Assembly: GCF_010015445.1 (NCBI RefSeq)
Contig: NC_053121.1
Coordinates: 28,934,434 to 28,998,433 of the forward strand
Source of the DNA: Perca fluviatilis
Taxonomy: Eukaryota > Chordata > Actinopteri > Perciformes > Percidae
Direction of reading: 5' to 3'
DNA: 64,000 nt
Part shown: in pieces, positions 12,890 through 23,865 of the stretch
Numbering within the stretch: position 1 is the first letter of the stretch
How the letters are laid out: the number at the start of each line of letters is the position of its first letter
Program-made: the position numbers and the translations under genes
The notes under the pieces: generated by a model
Told to the model about the DNA's origin: nothing
The model's input: only the letters and a program-made list of their open reading frames with translations
The model's database searches: none

Positions 12890-13201
12890 TTAGGAAACCT
12901 GTGATTTAAACTTCAGCAGGCTGTGACAGTCCGCTCCGTTCAGTCCTGGATCTGATTCTCCCGGGCTTCCCTTCCCTCCAGCGGGCCCAGCAATAAGGCC
13001 TGGGTCTCCAGCTGCCGTGGTGTCGTTTTGGCTCCCAGGAATGGGCAGTGAGCTCCAGGTCCTGCAGCTGCAGACGGACTCAGCTGCCCCCTGCTGTAGC
13101 TCGATCCGCCGCGGCTGTCGATACGTTCCCTGTGTTTCCGTCAGGTCCGCGTCATATAAAAACTCCAAACACCGACCACGTAAAGTCACCATAAACTTCA
13201 T
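12890..13201 (-). other. Open frame inside the palindromic element
   Basis: A minus-strand frame of 103 residues starting MKFMVTLRGRCLEFLYDADL, in the GC-rich centre of the palindromic element. It contains TYRQPRRIELQQG and a Gly/Pro-rich tail. No domain is recognised. It may be a remnant of an element gene or a captured host exon, or a chance frame in GC-rich DNA. Confidence 0.2.
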
Positions 13202-13366
13202 TCACGCCATATACTCACTCACAACAACACAAATTGACTTCTCGCTCACCAACAACACCTCATCACTTCCGGTATGTGGTACATTCCCTTTCGTGAAGAA
13301 TCTGTCATTTGTAAATTTGTTTCGGACTGGTAAAAGTGTTTTGCATCTTGTTAATTTGTTTTCTAA

Positions 13367-13465
13367 AAAAAAAATTTTTTTTAAAAAAAAAAAAATTTTA
13401 AAAAAAATTTTTTTTTTTAAAAAAAAAAAAATTAAAAAAAAAAAAAAAATTAAAAAAAAATTTTT

Positions 13466-13496
<31 letters not shown>

Positions 13497-13500
13497 ATTT
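13367..13500. repeat. Pure A/T homopolymer block, possible consensus error
   Basis: About 134 bases consisting only of long runs of A and T. It sits exactly where the right-arm 20-mer array should continue. All G and C of the unit are missing while the alternation of A and T runs is kept. This fits a low-quality consensus across the palindrome better than biology. Confidence 0.7.
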
Positions 13501-13752
13501 GTTTTCTAAAATGTTATTTTGTTTTCCAAAATGTAAATTTGTTTTCTTTTTTTTCTTTTTCCAAAATGTAAATTTGTTTTCTAAAATGTAAATTTGTTTT
13601 CTAAAATGTTATTTTGTTTTCCAAAATGTAAATTTGTTTTCTAAAATGTTATTTTGTTTTCCAAAATGTAAATTTGTTTTCCAAAATGTTATTTTGTTTT
13701 CCAAAATGTAAATTTGTTTTCCAAAATGTAAATTTGTTTTCCAAAATGTAAA
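13500..13752 (-). repeat. 20-bp tandem array, right arm
   Basis: Reverse-complement copies of the left-arm unit (TTTGTTTTCCAAAATGTAAA). The array has a T-rich irregularity at 13543-13560 and adjoins the pure A/T block at 13367-13500. Confidence 0.9.
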
Positions 13753-13801
13753 AGTGTTTCATTCTTTGTAATGTTGCATTGCACTTCCCGGCCACCGTAG
13801 T

Positions 13802-14249
13802 CCAGCCTGGTCTCACAGAATTCCGTGAAATGATCACGAACTGTTAACACCAACATTACGTGGTGGTGGCACGGAATGTGCGAAAATTCCGTGTGGCCAC
13901 CACGGAAAACAATGCCAATGTAAAGTCAATGAGAAGATGACGTAGCATTAAGAGTGACTACGGTAGCGAGTAGTATGAAAGGCCGAAAATCCGCATAGGG
14001 AGGTTGGCTGGGTTGGTGGATGGGTCAAAAAACACACGACTTTCACCCAGGAGACTGGGGACAGTGTCCCGCGAGCACAGCTGCCAACACTCCCGTTTTT
14101 CACGGGTTTCTCCTGGGTTTCTCCCGTTTTTTAGCCCTATCTCCCGGACCTCTCCCGGTTTGTTATTTCTCCCCTTACAGTATACTTAATTTTCAGCGAT
14201 TCTGTGAAACTGCTACAGATTTTGACGGAATTCTGTGAGATCAGGTTGG
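13802..14249. mobile_element. 448-bp TIR element abutting the palindrome
   Basis: Terminal inverted repeats of 25 bp with 23 matches (inner part CTCACAGAATTCCGT, at 13802-13826 and 14225-14249). The interior has a strong hairpin around the GTGGTGGCACGGAATGTG segment (13860-13905) and a core at 13965-14074 that recurs at 23359-23463. It is non-autonomous. It follows the palindromic element after two bases, and the tetranucleotide repeat seen left of 12004 resumes to its right. Confidence 0.75.
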
Positions 14250-16242
14250 TCTGTCCGTCCATCTTCTCTCTGTCTCCTCCTCCTCTGGGTGCGCTATCCT
14301 TTGTTCAACAGCTAAGCAAGAGTCAAATTTATCTTGGCCAATAATTTTTGGGGTTTTTGCTACTTGCTATTGATACATAAAACTTAAACAGAGGGGGCAA
14401 AAAATACACATGCAGGGACTAAGCCCCTTTAAGACCCCTTGTGGCGCCCGGCCCAAGCTTGTAGTATAGCCGGCCTTTGTTGTCTGTTGTTTAAATTCCT
14501 TTTGCAGGCTAGTCCAAAAGACTTGAGCAGAAAACATCTTGGCTTTCTTTTCCTCCTTGGTCGCTGGACAGCTCTGGAATACAAAGCACAACAATGTGTG
14601 GGTGGTTTTAATTTGGTTACAAATCTTAATGTGTTTTGATAAACAGAAGAGCACGGTCGTAGCTGGATAAAGAAAAAGCAGGGTTAACATAGTCACTTGA
14701 TAACCAGCTTTATGAGATTGGTCATCAATAATCATTAATGTTCAAGAAACTGAAAGTAAGTTTTACTAAGTTGAAGCCACTTTGTGATAGATGCACCTGA
14801 ACATGCATAGGCAGCTTTCAGCCATAAATCAGTTTCCTACTTTTGTGCTCAAACCCTGATTTCTTCCTCTGAATGACATCTCACAGTTCGTTTCATCTAC
14901 ACTTACTGCAGGATGTCAGCTGGTCCTCATTTAAAATCATCTGGCAATTTTCCTGAAGCATGGGAGATGAGGGTGTCAGGGAGTAGAGATCAGTGCCTTT
15001 GCTTGAAGAAAGGAGCACTTCATATCAAACGCTCTCTGAGATTATTGCTGATGACACATTAGCAGGGTCAATAGGAGAAAAGTGTCCTCCCTTGGCCAAT
15101 TGACTCACTTAATCAAAAGCTGTGTCGGGGCATCACACTACACGTTGTCGACTCTGATGATGCGAGGACGGTTCACCTTGGATTGTGCCTTTCGAGAGGT
15201 GAACATACTCTAGACGTAAACTAATTTGCACATCTCAGAGGGGAGGTTGTGAGCAGATTATATCAGATTGATGTTGTAAAATCAAATCATTGTATATAGT
15301 CATCTCAGTTACCAATCAATGTGTGACAGTCACGGTACGAACAAATGTGTGCTTGTGTTGTCAGATAAAAAAAATAATACCAGACATATTATACTTCTCA
15401 AAATCCAAGTCTGATCTTTAAATAATTCTTCTTATCAATAGAATAAAATGCATTTAAGTATCAAGATAAAAAAGCATGGCTGCCTTGACAAAAGCTTTTT
15501 CTTTAACATGACATACTTTTTAATGGCTGTCTAAACAGTTTGCAAAAAAACCATTTTACATAAGGTTTCTGTCTCCTTATAAGCAGACATAAAAAGGTCA
15601 AACAAACAGGTTTCTGAGTCTTAATGTAGCCAAAACAGGGACATGACTAAGAGCTTGGAAGAGGTTTGTGTGTGTTGGCCAATAGGGTATGCTGCAGGGA
15701 TGAGTCAGATTAAGGTCATGCAGATTATGGATGTTGACACCTGAAATTATTTTTAACTACAACAAAGCAAAGCATAGAACTCAAACACACATTGCTAGTG
15801 TAACTTCCATTACATCTTATAGACATTTGCCGCCTGTGACATGAAGCAAGTTACATTGCTTGTTGAAAACAAACAATGTTGAGAACCATTGTTCTGGTTA
15901 CACTTTGTTTCATAATTGTTCTGCTATTCCTATTGCTTAGATCCTACCAGGTGTGTGCTTATGTTGCTAAATAAATCATTTTACACCGCAATAACCAACT
16001 TCTCAACATTGATCAATAGTTTTCTCAAAGTGTTACTTTATATTCAGTTTATTGTTTTTGACATGCTGATGCTGCATGTGATTAGCTAGCTATTAGGCTT
16101 AGTGAGATTGGTAAATTCAAAGCTAGGCCCTGGTTCCAGATACATAAAATACACATGCATTGTACACTGTGTGAATAGTACGCTGTGAGATCTTCAGTAT
16201 CTCTGGAAGTTGTTTGATGAAAAGATGATCAGAAGAGTCTAA

Positions 16243-16265
16243 AAAGACATGCTCAACATGTCTTT
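16243..16265. repeat. Perfect 9-bp stem hairpin with partial repeat
   Basis: AAAGACATG, loop CTCAA, CATGTCTTT. The loop and right arm are repeated at 16270-16281 (CTCAACATGTCT). Confidence 0.7.
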
Positions 16266-16332
16266 AGGTGCTCAACATGTCTTCCTCATTAACCAAGGGA
16301 CCTGCAATCAAAGGAGAAGTGCAAAAAAAAGG

Positions 16333-16357
16333 TAAATAAATAAATAAATAAATAAAA
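16333..16357 (+). repeat. (AAAT)n microsatellite
   Basis: Six AAAT units. Confidence 0.9.
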
Positions 16358-17379
16358 ATTAAGTAAATACAGCATGTGGTAAAGATGCAGAAGACACAAT
16401 CACACAAGAAGCAAGATGAAAAGGCGTTAGTCACAAGACGTTCTTTTTAGTTAATTATTTTTGTGTCTGATATTTTCCATCATGTCTGCCTGAGGCACAA
16501 CGATGATGGAATTCACAATGATGTGAAATGCCTGGCACGGCAAATGGCTTGGCTGTGCTGGTCTCCCTGCGTGGTAATGCCTGCCAGGTCTCTTCACTGG
16601 GGTGATAGGACCTCTCCAATGAAAGCCTATCCCTCAGTTACATTGGTAATAAAGCCAGGACAAGGCCAAGTGTATAAATATCCACTCCTCACACCATGAA
16701 AAGGCAGAATTACTTCACGGATGGAAATTTCCACAGAGAAACAATCTGGTGGGATGTTTAGTTGGATTTGCATATTTTATTCATTGCAGGTTTTTGTTTT
16801 TGAGGTAGAATGCCTCTTTATAAATTGGGTTGAAATTAAATATAAATAAATAAATATAATATAGAATAATATAAAAGCACTGGCCTATTGGATCCTTCTC
16901 TCACCCCACATATCTATCAATATAAATATTTTAAAATATTTAATTAAGCCCATGATTAGATTTTGGTGATCTAGATTTCAACCATTATGTGATTAAATCT
17001 CTTTAGCCAGAACTAAAATATAAGCCAGACAGACTTCCCAATGCTTCTGTATGTTTGCAAAACTGAGAAATTAACTTCATATTACATTTAAATGATTGGT
17101 ATGATGCCTTTTGGTGTGACAGCAAGTTGAAAACATTGCAAAGGTGTGCACTGCATCTAAATACTTAAAGATCACACCAGTGTCCCAAAGCAACATCACT
17201 ATCAGAGGTGACACTGCAGCGATTAAAACATATGGTGGCTGCAGGGAGGAATTCACTAACATTGATCCTCGTGCCAAAGTAAAACCACTTGGACAATTAC
17301 CAACTTTTCTGGAGTTGTTCCTGTGGGCAACCCTATTTATTACAGGGGAGAGTTAGACACACTTGTCCCGACCTTCAGC

Positions 17380-17960
17380 CTGAAAGTGATACCATCAGGA
17401 GACATATCCTTCCCTTTACAATTAGTCTCAGCTGTGCTCTTGTACTTACCGTAGTCGAGCATGCACACAGTTTTATTTCTATCTCTAGTGAGGGAGGAGC
17501 TGCTTACACTCTACGTTACGTTACACACTTTCACTGGCAATCACATCATAGCCACGCCCTAAAACACCCCCTGCTTTTTTCGCCGATTTTAAAATCAACG
17601 AGACCATAATTCAAGAAATGAACATCATTCTGTGTTGCAGAAGACTTAAAACTAGCGATTGAGACCATAAACTCATCATGAAAATGTTTACTGAGGTAAT
17701 AAATCAAGTGAGAAGTGGGTCACTTTCTCATAGACTTCTACAGAAACCGACCTCCTTTTGCAACCGCACGTGTCGCCCCCTGCTGGAATTCAGATAGAAT
17801 GCAGGTTTAAGGCACTTCCGCATTTGCAGCACTTCGCCAAACTGGATGCGTTGTCCATTAATATTAACAGTCTATGGCTGTATCATGTGGACGCGCCGAC
17901 AGTGTTGTTGTCATTACTTAGAATTCCTCATGGGGGAGACAGAAACTACGCACTATAGCT
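17380..17960 (+). repeat. Dispersed teleost repeat
   Basis: GTGGGTCACTTTCTCATAGA, GACCTCCTTTTGCAACC, GTCGCCCCCTGCTGG and GCAGGTTTAAGGCACTTCCG are recognised as a common fish repeat. No open frame of interest. Confidence 0.45.
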
Positions 17961-20199
17961 TTACCTTTAGGAGTAAAAGATCAGTAGTACTGTGTATGCA
18001 AGCAAAAAGACATTTCTAAATGTGTGGATCATCACAAAATATGCACTGTGATTCCACACTTGGCCCAGTCGTTCTGCCCATGCTGAACCACTTTTTTTTC
18101 TCGATTAACTGAGATACAATCCACTGACTCTGTTCATCCCTGACACAAATGTGCTGCATTCTGTATGCTGAGTCTAGTACCCATCTGGCTTCTTTGTGGG
18201 TTGGATTTGATTTTATGCTATGGGTACCTAATACAGTTGGTGATGAGTATTTGGGCTTGAGATGGGCTAGGATACCAGAGTGGAGATACTTAATGGGGCA
18301 GAAAGCAACCTTATCACGACTCTGAGACTTACTAGTGTTGGCAGTTGCCATTGATTTCCCTTCCAAATTATCTCCATGTTTTCTCATTGGTCTGTGGTTA
18401 AATCCCTGCCAGGCTAGCCAGACGTGTTTGCTTGAGCACAGTCTGATGTTAACTTCCAGTTTTGCAGTGATGAGTTTTACACCTGCCCATGGACATATTA
18501 AGAGAAAACAGGCCCCTGGGCACGGACATGTTTATAGCCCCCCCACCCCTCCTACATAGGAGCAAGACACCTAGACCGAAAGTGTAATTTTCTGTCACAT
18601 GGTGATCGTTTTGTGTCCTTTTGTTGTCGTTCTGTGTCTCTTTGTGGTCGTTTTGCGACTCTTTGCAGTCATTCTGTGCCTCTTTGTAGTCATAATGCGT
18701 CTATTTGAGGTTGATTTGCATCCTTTTATGTTTTTTTCCCTGTATTTGTAGGTGTTTTGCATATTTGTGGTGATTTTGCGACTTTGTAGTTATGTGTCTC
18801 ATTGCAGTTGTTTTGCACCTTTCTGCAGTTGGTTTGCATGTTTTTGTGGTCATTTTATGTCTCTATGTCTTCATTTGATCGACTTTTCAACAAGACATGT
18901 TGCATAAACATTTGGACCCGTTCAGTAAACCATCCATGCACATGCCTTGTCTCATTGTTAAAAGCTGTGCATTCTCCCATGGTGCAGGGCTTCAGTTGCA
19001 GTCAGTTTAATTATTATGATGCTTTGACATTTTGTGAACAGTAGGCTACCTGCCTTTTATTACTTTTATACTGCAGTGCATTTCCATATCTATTCTACCG
19101 ACTTTTCAAAATCAAAGTGTAAACACAGCATGCTGCTCCTACATATATTTCATGGCAAAGCAGATAAATCATAACAAGTGATGCCAAGGAGTTGGAAGTC
19201 CTTTCTATTGGCAGACTGTTAGACTCTATCTCTGCGACATGCTGGGTGTCTTTTTGAGATCTTAATGGCCCAATTATCACAGCTCTGGAACAGATCAATG
19301 GAGACCTGCCAGCCAGTGCTCCCTTCACAATAGGGGATGGGAAAGGTGTGACAAGATGCACGAAGACCCTTTGAAGAAGGTGACAGGTGCAGCCATTTGC
19401 CAGAAGTCTGTCTTTCTCCAAAAGGTACAGCTGTGACAGAAAGCCGTCTGTGAAATGGCAGCGCTCCTCTTTTATACATGAGACACAATGGCTGTATTAC
19501 ATGCCGTAAATCTCCTATGCCACTGTTACATGGCAGTAAGTAACTGTATTTTCTGCTGTCAGCAAATATGCCTAGAAGAAAGTTTACAATATCAAAACCC
19601 AGTGGCAAGTTGTAGATAAACTTGGGTTTTCTTTATCTCTCACTATGGAAAAATAAATTAAAAAAAGGTTATCGTGTACGTGGTTACAAGGGAGTTCAGG
19701 TCAGCCAGCCTGTACAGCAGTGGTTGTTGCATTGTTCTTTAAAACTCAATTTACTTTACAATCCCACTAATAAGATCATTTTTAAAGTAAGCTTCACAAC
19801 AATGCTTAGGTATGTTGTAGCATTCCAGTGACGCTCAGCCGGTATTAGGTCTTATTTGTTCCAGGAAAAGCTTTCCTTTTCAGTACCTCACCATTATGAT
19901 CCCACCTTCAGTTTGTTGAAACAGAATTTGAGATGTGTGGGATCAATAGACATTATTTCGCTCAGCTGGTGATGACCCATCTTTGCCTGGGCTGACAGCA
20001 ACAGAACAGAGCATAATGATTGACTGCTGTAAGTTCAGACATAAGCACTTGTGATATTAGTATTGAATGCAACAATTGCTCATCATCTGGTTGGTATAAT
20101 TTGTCTCAACAACTGTAAAATCTGTGAAGTTTGACATTCAAGCCCCACTCAGAATAAATTGTAAATTGGTCTCCCCTGACTTTTCAAATAATGGCTTCA
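17961..20199. other. Gene-free DNA around the 21-bp minisatellite
   Basis: Apart from the minisatellite at 18595-18870, nothing recognised. Overlapping minus-strand frames at 19095-19608 lack any domain. Confidence 0.5.
18595..18870 (+). repeat. Degenerate 21-bp minisatellite
   Basis: Units such as TTTGTGGTCGTTTTGCGACTC, TTTGCAGTCATTCTGTGCCTC and TTTGTAGTCATAATGCGTCTA follow one another at a 21-bp period; later units are degraded. All reading frames contain stops. Confidence 0.75.
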
Positions 20200-20410
20200 T
20201 CAGGTCAAAATTTTGATTTCTCCAAAACTTTGGTTTATGATCAAATACTAAAAATAACGATTCCCATGAGCAGCCTTAGCTGTACTTTGTTTAGTGCTAA
20301 GTAGCAAAGGTTAGCATGCTAAGATGGTGAACACAGTATAAAAATTATACATGTAGCTGCTCAGCATCAACATTGTTATAGTAAGCATGTTAGCATGCTG
20401 AAGATAGGAT
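20200..20410 (+). repeat. Dispersed TTAGCATGCTAA repeat, shorter copy
   Basis: TTGGTTTATGATCAAATACT, AGCTGTACTTTGTTTAGTGC and two GTTAGCATGCT motifs occur in the same order as in the 50480-51115 copy. Confidence 0.5.
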
Positions 20411-21378
20411 CAGTCAGGGACTAATCTGTAGTCTGCAATAATATATGGCTATTGCCCAATCTAACACATATTGACGTAAAAAAACAAATAAAATAAATAA
20501 AAATATTGTGTTGTCTGATCCCAAAGTTCTCATCGGAAGAAAATGTTTATTGTTCCATTTTCTTGAAGCACTTCAGGAGGGCAGCCATTTCTCGGATTCT
20601 GGAAACTCCATGTTCAATTCACAAAATGAATAGCTCTGACTTTAATTTTGGTGCGTTGTATTTGTATATTATTCTGCCTTTGGAGGCACCTGTCATAAAG
20701 GCTCTATCTTCACTGATGTGTTTGATGAGTGGCTCTGATCTTTGCTTTAAATTCTATTTTAACAAAACATGAATTAACAAGCTAGCATGTTTAGCAGATG
20801 AACCTCAGATCATTTTGTCAGATTCCGTAAAGCCAATATTTTCACAACCGTGCTTTTTTTAGCCTTCGTGTAGAGAAAAGAACAGTGAGGTTTTTTAACA
20901 AGAGGGTCTCATTTGCCCAAAGCCTGACATCAATGCACCTTCAGCATTTTTAATACCTGTAAAATTAAAATAAAACCCATAACCAATACCTGATCAACAC
21001 ACACAAACAGCATGTTTTTTTAATATGCTACTTCATTGCAGTATGTCTGGCTGCTTTGCTCATAGTGCACACATGCGAATTACCCATGTGCATTGGCTGT
21101 TTTTAGCTCTTTGTCAGCAACGCACTACTTCACTGTCATACAGTAAGTACTAGCCCAAGGCCTTAGGTGTGCTCTGCACTCAGCATTGGGAAATCAATGT
21201 TCACTGTGTGTCTTATTCCTGAATCCAGAAGAGCCAGTCAGAACTGTGGATTGCTGCTTCATAGGGGCTGCTATCACACAGTGAGGATCACACCACTGTT
21301 TTCCCTCACGTCAGTCCATTAGCAGCTGCGAAAGGTCACCTCTACAAGACTTTCATGAACTGTATTAGCTGGTCTGAT
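20411..21378. other. Gene-free DNA
   Basis: No recognised feature. Confidence 0.5.
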
Positions 21379-22224
21379 AGTGGGTTCCATTTGTACTCGG
21401 AACTCGGAATTGTTTTAGGTCAAAGTCGGAAACACGCCCCCTGATCTCGGATTTCTGAGCTCGGAACTCGGGCAACCACTGAGTACCCTGAGCTAAAAAT
21501 CCAACATGGCTGCCCTACAGTTGTGAAAGCTGTAGTAACATATAGTTACAAGCACTTCTGTGTTATTTGTGTCTCACAAGTCAATTGTACAGTGCAGCGC
21601 TGTCCATATTCTATCTATGGACAATGTTGTTACGCTGTTTGTATGCAAAAAAACTGCGTAATGCATTTTTATTAACTGGCATTGCAAACAATGGCTAACC
21701 TGGCTCATACCTCTCAAGTCTCATGCATTGGGCGTGAGACACATGCATTTCAACCCGTTCGCACACTACACCTTGTATTTCTCACGCAGAGAAATTACCA
21801 GAATAATGCCCACCAAGTTGCGCTGCTATTTTTTAAACAGTGGAACAGGTAGAGGAATCAAGTGAGATCCCCATAGAGTTCAGAAGGCCCTGCCACGCAC
21901 CAGCTGAGTGACTGCGGATTTCAAGTTGCGGCTTTATTCGCTGTTTGTGACTTTGCCTAAGATTAAGTGACAAGTGTGTACTCGCCCTGTTGTTTATCTG
22001 GTTGCCATGACTTCGCGAGTGATGACGTCCTGTCACTGTTAAGGGGAGAGAGAGCGGATGACAGTTCGCTTGAGTTCAGTAGAGCACACGGCTCTGTAGA
22101 ATCGTGTAATTATGACTTCATATACTACATGTACATAGTGGAAACCCTGTTGTGCGTCTGCCCTATTTCTGATACTGTGGCGGCAGAAATCAACATAGAG
22201 GAAACACTGGGTAGCTTTTGCGCC

Positions 22225-22255
<31 letters not shown>

Positions 22256-22588
22256 GCTACATGTTTTCTTTCCTTTTATTTTTACCGCACAACCTCCCGG
22301 CCCCCATTGTGAAAACCTTTGGCCTAGGCTATTTCATTATATTTTATCCAGACAATGCATAGTATTGATTATTGCACACAAACATCAAATCAGATCAGAC
22401 CCCCGTCCCCACCCAAGCCTCTGCCGCCAAAATCTCACTCTGAACTCTGTTCAAAACTTGAGAGCCCTGCTGGCTAGAGCTAATGAAATCAATGTTAATC
22501 CGACTTGTAAATGGAACGCATTCAACTCGGGTGCGACGTCATTCCCAGCTTTGGCTTCTGAGTTCCGAAGTAAATGGAATGCACCATA
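21379..22588. mobile_element. 1.2-kb TIR element with CTCGGAACT ends
   Basis: The left end reads GGGTTCCATTTGTACTCGGAACT and the right end mirrors it (AGTTCCGAAGTAAATGGAATGC), giving imperfect inverted ends of about 25 bp. Subterminal copies of the GAACTCGG motif occur on both sides. The interior holds a (TTA)n run and a GTCTCATGCATTGGGCGTGAGAC hairpin (21718-21741). No transposase was recognised. Confidence 0.6.
22225..22254 (+). repeat. (TTA)n microsatellite
   Basis: About ten uninterrupted TAT/TTA units inside the TIR element 21379-22588. Confidence 0.95.
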
Positions 22589-23244
22589 AAATGTTTTTTA
22601 AGATGGGCCTAATAACTAGTAGGCATAATGCTACGATTACAATCTACCTGCTCATTTTTTGTTTTAATGTGAGTGCAGTTTTCTGGAGAAAGTTCTCTCA
22701 ACAGTTTGCCCCTTTAATGACCTGCTGACTAATGAAGGCTGTCATCACAGCATTTTTACCCATTGTGACTCCAAACCAACAGACCAACAAGTTTTTGCCC
22801 TGTTTTTCTTCAGTTAAAATTTTAGTGGAGGAACTAGCAGACTTAAAAACTACACTTTGAGGAAGAAAAGATTTTATTTTGAGAATGTACTGGTGACTTT
22901 CAGTAGATAAATACTGTTGAAAAATGTTTAAAAATGTTTTTTCTCTCCCTCTCCATGGGACTTGGCATTGCCACTTCATTTTCATAATGTAATCCTATGT
23001 GAAGCTCGCCAAAAAACTTGTATGTGTGAATGTGAGATAGTCTTCGTAACCTAACAGCGTTAATAAAGGTCTGTGAGTGTCTGCGTGCTTGCAGAGGGTC
23101 TGATGGCCGGGGCCGCATTGCTCAAGTTACTGTGGGAGAAGTAGAGGAGAAAGAGCGTACAGGTAAAGGGAAGCTCTCGATGATTTTGTAGGAATTTGGT
23201 GTAATGTGTAGATCTTCCTCCATGTTAATCTCTAATGTGACAGA
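22589..23244. other. Gene-free DNA
   Basis: No recognised feature. Confidence 0.5.
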
Positions 23245-23865
23245 CTGATCTCTTAAGTGGCGTATGTATGACACGCCAATTCATATGCATTTTTGCGTGT
23301 TATCAAGACGCATAATCGCTTTTAGCGCGTTTATCAATGCCATTCATTGTGTCATTACAGCGAGTAGCATGAAAGGACGTAAGTCCGCGGAGGGAGGTTG
23401 GATGTGGTGGTGGATGGTTAAACACAAAACTTTCACCCAGGAGAGCCGTGATCGTGTCCCGTGTGTGGTGTTTTTCACCAGTTCTTTTTTGTTAATTATT
23501 TTGTATTTTAAGCCTTCCCCAAAGTTTCTTTCCTAAACCCAACCGTTTATTGTTTTCCTAAGTGTGTGACGTTGGTCACCATCGTGTTTTTGTCGTTTTT
23601 GTGTGTTACTAAAGCCTTTCCCAATGTTCTTTTCCTAAACCGAATCTTTTTTTTTTTTACACGCGTGTGACGTTTTTCTCGCGATAGTACGGTACATTCT
23701 CGCGATAAGATGCCACGTGGCAACGTCTTATCCGCTGTATACAGCGTAGACATACACGTGGATAGCCCAAAATGCGTACAGATAACATGCCATTTGGCTT
23801 TAGGAAAGTGGCGTGTATGTTTACGCAAAGTCATGATGCCATGTTGAATGTAACGCGGCCGGACA
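23245..23865. mobile_element. Dispersed element with CG-rich ends, shares a core with 13802-14249
   Basis: Begins around GTGGCGTATGTATGACACGCC and ends around GTGGCGTGTATGTTTACGC, which suggests related but diverged terminal sequences. It contains the AGCGAGTAG..GAAAGG core, two CCTAAACC motifs and CTCGCGATA pairs. Exact ends are uncertain. Confidence 0.5.

Larger units (their letters stand above)
12004..13799. mobile_element. Large palindromic DNA transposon with 20-bp repeat arms
   Basis: Long inverted arms begin TACGGTGGCCGGGAAGTGCA at 12004 and mirror this at 13799. They continue with GAATGAAACACTTTTAC, a tandem array of 20-mers, and a further inverted block (AAACACTTTTACCAGTCC to CCGGAAGTGATGAGG; 12355-12440 against 13260-13350). 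The centre (about 12440-13260) is non-repetitive and partly GC-rich. Flanks show a possible AGT or TA duplication. It is non-autonomous in appearance; the superfamily is undetermined. Confidence 0.75.
14285..17379. other. Gene-free AT-rich DNA
   Basis: No element with clear ends, only the AAAT run and a hairpin at 16243. Confidence 0.55.

Noticed and set aside
13017..13571. 184-codon open frame, Lys/Phe-rich
   Set aside because: More than half lies in the A/T homopolymer block and 20-mer array; composition is dictated by the repeats.
19219..19608. 129-codon minus-strand frame overlapping another of 108 codons
   Set aside because: No recognisable domain or splice context; probably chance.
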